Shown here: piece after piece, positions 53,575 through 62,500 of the stretch | How the letters are laid out: each line of letters begins with the position of its first letter | How positions within the stretch are numbered: the first letter of the stretch is position 1 | Source of the DNA: Erysipelotrichaceae bacterium | Lineage (GTDB): Bacteria > Bacillota_I > Bacilli_A > RFN20 > CAG-449 | NCBI GenBank assembly: GCA_015059045.1 | Contig: SVBD01000007.1 | Coordinates: forward strand, 1 to 64,000 | Direction: 5' to 3' | Length of the DNA stretch: 64,000 nucleotides | Notes under the pieces: generated by a model | What the model was told of the DNA's origin: nothing | Database searches by the model: none | What the model saw: only the letters and a program-made list of their open reading frames with translations | Made by a program: the position numbers and the translations under genes

Positions 53575-56500
53575 TTATTGCTTTTCGTATAATTCAACCA
53601 TACCGTAGATGATTTCAGTTGCACTTAAAGCTTCTTTAAAGAAGAAGTAAGCCTTTATTGTTTCAGAACCATCTGGAGATGTAATGATGTATAGAGCGCT
53701 TACCGCTTCTCCTTCTTGAGTTGGAGCAGCAAGAGGAACATAAACAACATTATAGATGATTTCTACGTCTTCAGGATTTTCAACTTCTTCTTTAGCGATT
53801 GTATAAATAATTTGAGAAGAAGTTTGCTGTGTTTGAACAATTGGACCGCCAAATGTAAATTCAATTTTAACGTCCGCTAGATTGATTGCTGAATTACTTT
53901 GGTTAATGTTATGAGTTTTACCTAAGAAGACAAAGTTCATTTTTTCTGAAGTAAGATTTGTAACAGGATCGGTAACAGTTTGAAGAATTGTGTAATTAGA
54001 ACCCATTGAAGGATTAATAAGATTTTGAACGTTATTTTCTAGTGTTGATTTCATACTCATAGCAACAATTTCCATTGAGTAAGCTTTAAACCATTGTTCT
54101 TCACCTGAAACAAGGTTATTTGCATGTGTAGAAATATATCCTAAATCAAATGTAGGGTTTGTAAGAACACCTGAGTTAGGAATGACAACATTTGCATATG
54201 TGTATTTAGAAGATCCTTTGTCATCGAATGTGTAGAAATTATCTTCAATATGGAAAGAAGCTCCACCAGAAGGGTCAATAATTGAGTTAGTTACTGAAGT
54301 TACTTCGCCACCAGAAGCATAAATACTATTAGCCCAAATATCCCATACATGTGTGTAGTTAATTGTTGCATTTGCTAGGTATGTAGTGTGAACCGCGATA
54401 GTTGCTTTAGAAACATTGATGTTATTCAAATCTAAATCAGAACCAACATACATATTCTTAAATGCAAGAATACCACCAGATGTTTTTTCCATTTGTTCTG
54501 CGATTGTTAATGATTCACCAGATGTGCCACTTAATGTTTCAGAAGCATTTTCTGTGTTACCGACAATTGATAAGTTTTCAAAAGCTGTCTTAGTTCCAGA
54601 AATGATATCGAAGATTGAAACTTGAACGTTTTGAACTTTATATGAAGCAACAATACCATTACCTGCAACGTTTCCATAAGTTGACATTACATATGGAAGA
54701 TCAGAAGCATCAATTGTAAAGTAATTACCATTAACTTTTAAGTTTTCTGATTCTTTGTCTGCACGCGTGTAAATCGAACCAATTGATAAGTGATAAGGAG
54801 TATATGTAGAGTTGCTAGAGTACGAAGCGTTTAGAATCTTGAATTTACCAACTTTAGTTTCAGTATTTCCGTATACTTCTTTCCATTCACAATCTTTAAT
54901 TGCATGAGTTCCATTTGTATAGTCATATTCATAGATAATGCCGTTTTTGTCTAAGAAGTAGAATGTGCCAGCTGCATCTAACGCTGAAGCAGAAGATGTA
55001 GATTGTTTCCAACAAAGTGGACCAAATGAAGGGTCTTCACTCATTTCAACTGTACCAGAAACAATATCAAGTTCACCATATTCCATATATACTGATTTTG
55101 AACTTAGACCAGCATCTTTTAAATAAGGAATAAATGCAATACTATGTGAATTAAATTCGGCTTCAATTGTTGAATGTAAGTTGATAGAAGAAACGTTTTT
55201 ATTAGAGAATGCTTGTTTTAAACCATAGTCATTAAATACGTTAATACCATCGTTTAATGTAAATTCAAATTCTTTGCTGATATTTCTTTCCTTAAATGCA
55301 TTTGGTAAAGAAACGTTAACGAAATGTTCATAATAAGTTGTTGCATCAACTGGGTTTTCGTGATCAAATAGCTTATATTCACCATCTTCTAAATAGTAAT
55401 ATTTCTTGTTTGGATCAAGAGAAGAATCTTTGGTTTCGTAGTATCCATCTTTCTTAAATGAAATAGATACTTTATATTGTCCACTAGATTTTAAGAAGTA
55501 GAAGACATCTTGTTCTTCATCGTAAATATATAATGAAGAAGGATCACTAACTTCTTTCCATTCGTTTCCATCTAATTCGTAGAATGTATATTCAAGAGGG
55601 AATGTTGAGAAGTCAAGAATATTACCGGAAGTAGTGTTAATATCAAAGTCGAATTTAAATCCGTTTGAATAATTTCCACTTGCATATTCAGTGTATAAAG
55701 AAGAATCAGTTAATGCCGCACCAATTAAGTATGCGTCAAATTCTGTTGTATTTAAGTAATCTCCGCTAGTTTCGGCTGAAGTGTAGCTATATAATTCAGT
55801 ACCTAGACCAATATTACTTACTAATAGAGAAATTTTTGCGATGTGTTCTTCTCCTAAATAATATCCTTCTACTGAAGAACCAACTTCAACAGATACAAGA
55901 GAATAATTTCCATCTACATATGAATAATAAGTTTCATTTTCTTTTGCTGTTCCAGAAGCAACTTTGTAAGTTCTAAATGTAATTGTTCCAGCATTAGATC
56001 CTGTTGTTAATGTTGGAGTTCCGTTTTGATCAGTAATACTAGCGAAAGAATTTCCAGAAATCATTTCCATAGCAACTACATTTTTAAATGTATAAGATGA
56101 GTTACTAAATAGATACAATTCACCATATTCGGTTTTATAGAAGAAGTCACCAGAAGCAGTGATTTCGTGTTCGCCTGTAATAACGTGAGTATAACTGATT
56201 GGTGAACATGGTTCTGAGTTAAGAGAAACTGATTCTTGAGTCAATGTGATATTTTCATCTTTTAATGAAGGAGTTTCGTAAGCGTTACTAGTTTCAAATC
56301 TATTTCCGTTTTCATCAGCATTAATTGTAGTAATGCTGATTTCAATTGTATCATTTGCAGATACATTGATTGGAACTTTGTTTTCTTGAGTAGCAATTGT
56401 TGGTTTAACTTCACCATTAATTGAATAGTTGACATAATAACCATATGCATTTTCAACTTTATTCCAAGAGAATTCAACATAAGTTTTAGCGATTGTTGAA

Positions 56501-59500
56501 ACGCGTAAATTTTCTGGTGCTTCAATTTGTTTTACCCACGAAGCATAGACATATTTAGTTGGATTTTCGTTGTCTGCATCAATTGTAGTTTTCCATCCGT
56601 TAAAGATATATCCATCATTTCTATATGGGTTATATGCATTATCTTCATATTTTGTTAATTCTGCAGATACTAAAGTTAAGTACTCACTTGTTGCAGTTGA
56701 TGCAACTTCCATTGCAGCCATATCTTTATCGCTGAAATTAGAAATATAGGTCATGTAAGTTACGTCTTTGTCATTATTCAAATCAAAGATAGATAATATA
56801 TTCATTACATTAGAAGCATATTCAACTGTTGATTTAATTTGATTTGCAAGAACTGCAATTTGATTTTCTTTTGGTAAAAGATTAAATGGCGCTCCAACAG
56901 CATCAGTTGTTAAATCAGGGTTTAACAATAAAGTGAAATATGTTGCAGAAGCAGTAATTGGAAGAGCGTCTGTTCCTTCTACTGCGTTTTTAATTGCTTT
57001 AGAAATATAATCAAAAGCGTTTTGTCTTTGATATAAGTAAGAAATATATTGTTTGAAAGAAGAATCTTCTGCACTAGAAGAAGTCTCCCAAAGAGTTGTT
57101 CCACCATTTTTGTTTTGATATTTAATTGTGTATGGAACAGAATTAAAGACAGCAACATATTCTTTATCTTCCATTCCTAATTTACTACCGTTGGAGAAGT
57201 CATATAGAATTGCGTTTTCTCCTGCGTCTTTTTCTTTCCAACCTGCAAAGTAATAAGTATTATTTTCATCGTTATATGAAGGAGGATTTTGTACGGAGAA
57301 ATCGCTATCGTAGTCATTTGTAATTGTGTTTTTAACAATTCCATCTACACTAAATGTATATGTAACTTGTTTAACGTCCCAAATTGCATATAATGTTACA
57401 TTTTCAGAAGTAATAGAATATAAACTATTACCTTCGTATTCAACTTCACCATCTTCAATTAGTGCCCATCCTTTAAATTCGTAACCATATTTTGTTAGTG
57501 TTGGTAAATTTAATGTTGTGCCATATGTTAAGACTTGGTTTGAAGTAACAATTCCATCGTTTACTAATGTAAACATATATGAATTAACATTCCATTTTGC
57601 GTATACAGTGATATTTTCTGCAGGCATTTGGCCAAATGAATAGACAAACTTGAATTGTGGATCTAAATACCAACCAGCAAATGTATGTCCGTCTTTAGTT
57701 GGATCGCTAGGACGAGTAATGTTTGCTTGATAATCTAAAGTAATATCTGTAACAGAAGAACCACCGTTTTCTTCAAATGAAACAGTAAATTGTTTAATTT
57801 CCCATTTAGCATATAGAGTAACATTTCCAGCAGGCATTGTATCAGGGAATTCATAAGCTTCAGTGAAGTCTTTGTCTAAATACCAACCTTTAAATGTATA
57901 ACCAGTTAAAGTTGGATTACTAGGCATTACTAATGATGTTCCATAGTTTTGAGTAATATTATTAACTGTTGATCCGCCATTTTCTTCAAATGAAATTGTG
58001 TAAGAGTTAACGTTCCACTTAGCATATAAAGTAAAACTTTCTGCTGGCATTTCTTGACCAAACGAATAAATAGATTTAAATTGAGGATCGCTATACCAAC
58101 CTGCAAATGAGTGACCTAGTTTAGTAGGATCTGTTGGTTTAGTAACAATATCTTTATAATTTATTGTCATTGCTTCAACAACATCTCCGCCATTAGAGTT
58201 AAATGAGACAGTATATTTGTTGATTTCCCATTTAGCATATAAAGTAATATTTCCAGCAGGCATTGTGCTAGGGAACTCATAGGCCTCACTACATTCTACA
58301 TCAGTATGCCAACCTTTAAATGTGTAACCAGTTAAAGTTGGGTTTGCTGGAATAGAAATAGTTTCACCATAGTTTTGAGTGATATTATTAACTGTTGATC
58401 CACCATTTTCTTCAAATGAAATAGTGTAAGAGTTAACATTCCACTTAGCATAAACAGTAACGTTAGTTGCTGGCATTGTGCTAGGGAAAGAATAAGTTGT
58501 TGTGTATGAAGAATCGCTATACCAACCACCAAATGAGTGACCTAGTTTAGTAGGATCTGTTGGTTGAGTAATAGTTGTATTATAATTTTGTGTAATTGGA
58601 GAAATATCACTACCGCCTACCGTATTAATTGTAATAGTGTATTGATTAATTTCCCATTTAGCATATAGAGTAACATTAGTTGCAGGCATTGTGCTAGGGA
58701 AAGAATAAGCTTCAGTGCATTCTACATCAGTGTGCCAACCTATAAATGTGTAACCAGTTAAAGTTGGGTTTGCTGGGGCAGAAATTGCTGTTCCATAGTT
58801 TTGAGTAATGCTTGCAACGTTATCTCCACCATTAGATATAAATGAGATTGTATATTGATTAACAATCCATACAGCGTATAAAGAAGCGTTATTCGCGCCA
58901 ATAGTATATGTTTCATCTTTTCTATAGACTACACTTCCACCTTGAGAAGTAGCCCAACCTGCAAATGTATGGCCTTCTTTTTCAAGTTCGTGAAGAGTAT
59001 AAGAACTACCATAGTCTAATTTGATAGAAGATAAAGTAGAACCATCGGATTCAATAAATGATAATGAATATTCGTTAACTTCCCATTTAGCGTATAAAGT
59101 TACATTTGATGCTCCTAATGTATATGTTGCATTTTCTCCATATACAACTTCACCGTTTTCAACTATTGCCCAGCCTAAGAATGTATGACCAGTCTTAGTT
59201 GGTGTAGGTAAATCAATTGTTTCATTAAAGTCTTCTGTAATAGGGGAAATAGGGTTTCCATCATCAACATCAAACGAAATAGTATATTGATTAATATTCC
59301 ATTTAGCATATAAAGTAATATTTTCTGCAGGCATTTTGTTTAAAGTAAATGGGTTAGTACATGCATCATCTAAATACCATCCATCGAAGGTATAACCAGT
59401 TAAAGTAGGATTGCTAGGCATTGATAATGATGAGTTGTAATCTTGAGTGATATCTTCAACTTCGCTACCACCATTTGTGTTAAATGAAATAGTGTATTGA

Positions 59501-62500
59501 TTAATTTCCCATTTAGCGTATAGAGTAATATTTTCTGCAGACATTGTGCTAGGGAAAGAATAAGCTTCAGTGCATTCTACATCAGTATGCCAACCTTTAA
59601 ATGTGTAACCAGTTAAAGTTGGGTTGCTTGGAACAGAAATTGCGGTTCCATAATCTTGAGTAATATTATCAACTAAAGAACCACCATTTTCTTCAAATGA
59701 AATGGTGTATTTGTTAACTTCCCATTTAGCGTATAAAGTTACATTTTGAGCAACGAAAGTATAATTAACATCTCCAGTTGCAACAACTTCGCCATCTAAT
59801 GAAGTAGCCCAACCTAAGAATGTATTACCAACTTTGTTTGCAAAAGGAAGAGTGTATGAACTTCCATAGTCTTGAGTAACTGAAGAAATAGAATCTCCAC
59901 CATTTGTATTAAATGATAATGTATATTGGTTAACACTCCATTTAGCATATAAGTCAATACTTTCTGCTGGCATTGTAGTGAATGAATATTCTTCACCCCA
60001 ATTACCACTAGACTCACCGTTTAATGTAAACCAACCTTCAAAAGTATATCCAGTTCTAATTGGCTCAATAACTAATGAAGAAATGTCGGTTCCATAATCA
60101 CGAACAATCGTTTGAATATTTGGATTTTCATTTGTTGGACAATTGTAGAAAGCAATAGAAGTTTCACGAGCATCGTAAGTTACTACGATAGTTACGTTTT
60201 CTTCAATAATTGTTTCTGCAGTGAAATCGTCAGATAATAAGTAATCATAACCAGTTCTTACTAATTCAGAAGGAATGATACCTACGTTTCCTTGATAAAT
60301 TACATTGATTGGAGAACATAATGGATTACCCTCTCCATCAACGAAAGAAACGGTATATGTTCGTCTTTGATAATATAAATTAATTACAGTTGTTCCATCT
60401 GGTTTGATTTTTTCTTGTGTAATTGCCATTACTCCTTCAAAACCATAGAAAGGACTTAGTTTGTCTAATGTCGAAACATATTCAACAGAAGTCATAGCGT
60501 CTGTTGTGCCTTCTAAATTTTCGCTAATAATAGGAGTATATCCGCCTCCTGTTAAATTAGCGCCATAATGGTTAACAACATATTTTGTATTTGTGTTAGC
60601 CTCCCAAATAGCATGTAAAGTTACATTGCTTGAAGGAATTGAATATTTTTCACCTGCTAAAAGAATGTTACTTGTGTCATCTTCTTCTAAAGCCCAACCT
60701 AATAAATGATAACCGGTTTTAGTTGTAGATGGTAATGTGATTTCGCTGTTATATATACTTGTGACAGGATTAATTGAAACGCCATCGTTAGAATCAAATG
60801 AAATTGTATAAGAATTAATATTCCATTTAGCATAAACAGTAACGTTAGTTGCTGGCATTGTATTTGGAATTGAATATAAAGTTTGATAGTTTGAATCTAA
60901 ATACCAACCTGCAAATGAGTGGCCTTCTTTTGTAGGGTTAGTAGGTTTAGTGATTAATTCGTTGTAGTTTAAAGTAATATCTGTAACAGAAGAACCACCA
61001 TTTTCTTCGAATGTGATGGAGTATTGATTAATATTCCATTTTGCATATAGAGTAACATTTGTAGCACCAAAGGTATAAGATGCGTTTTCTTGATAAGCAA
61101 CTTCGCCTTCAGGTGTTATTGCCCAACCTAAGAAAGTATGACCGGTCTTAGTTGGTGTAGGTAAAGTAATTGAGGAACTAAATTCTTCTGTAATAGGAGA
61201 TATAGCGCCACCACCATCAACATTAAATGAAACAGTATAAGAGTTAACGTTCCACTTAGCATATAAAGTAATATTTTCCGCAGGCATTCTACTAGATGAG
61301 AATGGAGAAGTTAAAGCTTCATCTAAATACCAACCATCAAAAGTATAACCATTTTTTGAAGGGTTAGTAGGCATTGATAATATTGTGTTGTAGTCTTGTG
61401 TAATTGGAGAAACAACGTCTCCGCCTTTGGTATTAAATGAAATAGTGTATTGATTAATATTCCATTTTGCGTATAGAGTAACATTTGTAGCACCTAAAGT
61501 GTATATTGCATTTTCGCTATAAACAACTTCACCATTTAACGAAGTAGCCCAACCTAAGAAAGTATGACCAGTCTTAGTTGGTGTAGGTAAATAGAACGAT
61601 TCGTTATATTTCATAGTTATAGGTTGAAGAGTGTCTCCTCCATCAACATTAAATGAAACAGTATAAGAATTTACGCTCCATTTAGCGTAAACAGTAACGT
61701 TTTCCGCAGGCATTTTATCAGGGAAAATATAAGGTTTAGTACATTCTATGTTTGAATACCAACCAGCAAATGTGCGACCAACCTTGCTAGGGTCAGCAGG
61801 ACGAACTAATGAAGAATTATAATCTTGAGTGATAGGAGCAACATCACTACCACCATTTGTGTTAAATGAAATAGTGTATTGATTAATATTCCATTTTGCG
61901 TATAATTCTACGTTTTCTGCAGGCATTGTACTAGGGAAAGTGTAAGCAATTGTACAAGCCTCATCTAAATACCAACCTGCAAAACTATAACCAAGTTTAG
62001 ATGGGTTATTAGGTTTTGTTAATGACGTATTATAGTCTTGTTTGATAGGAGCGACTTCGCTTCCACCATCAACATTAAATGAAATAGAATAGCTATTTAA
62101 TGTCCAGCCAGCGAAAAGAGTAATATTTTCTGCAGGCATATTAGAGAAAGTATATTCAATACTACAAGAACGATCGCTATACCAACCATCAAAAGTATAA
62201 CCAGTTCTAGAAGGGTTTTCTGGTTGAGTTACACTTGTATTGTAATTTTGAGTAATACTATCGATGACATTTCCACCTAAAGTATTAAACGAAATAGTAT
62301 ATTGATTAATTTCCCACTTAGCATATAAAGTAATATTTTCCGCAGGCATTTTTGAAATAGTATACTCTTTTGTACATTCTTCATCTAAATACCAACCTGC
62401 AAAACTGTGTCCTGTTTTTGTTGGAGAAGAAGGTGAAGAAATAGTACTATTATAGTTTTGTGTAATAGGATTAATTTCACTACCACCTAAAGTATTAAAT

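Noticed and set aside
53575-53700. LPxTG or membrane anchor at the C-terminus of the giant protein
   Set aside because: The last 50 residues have no LPxTG, no hydrophobic helix and no basic tail.
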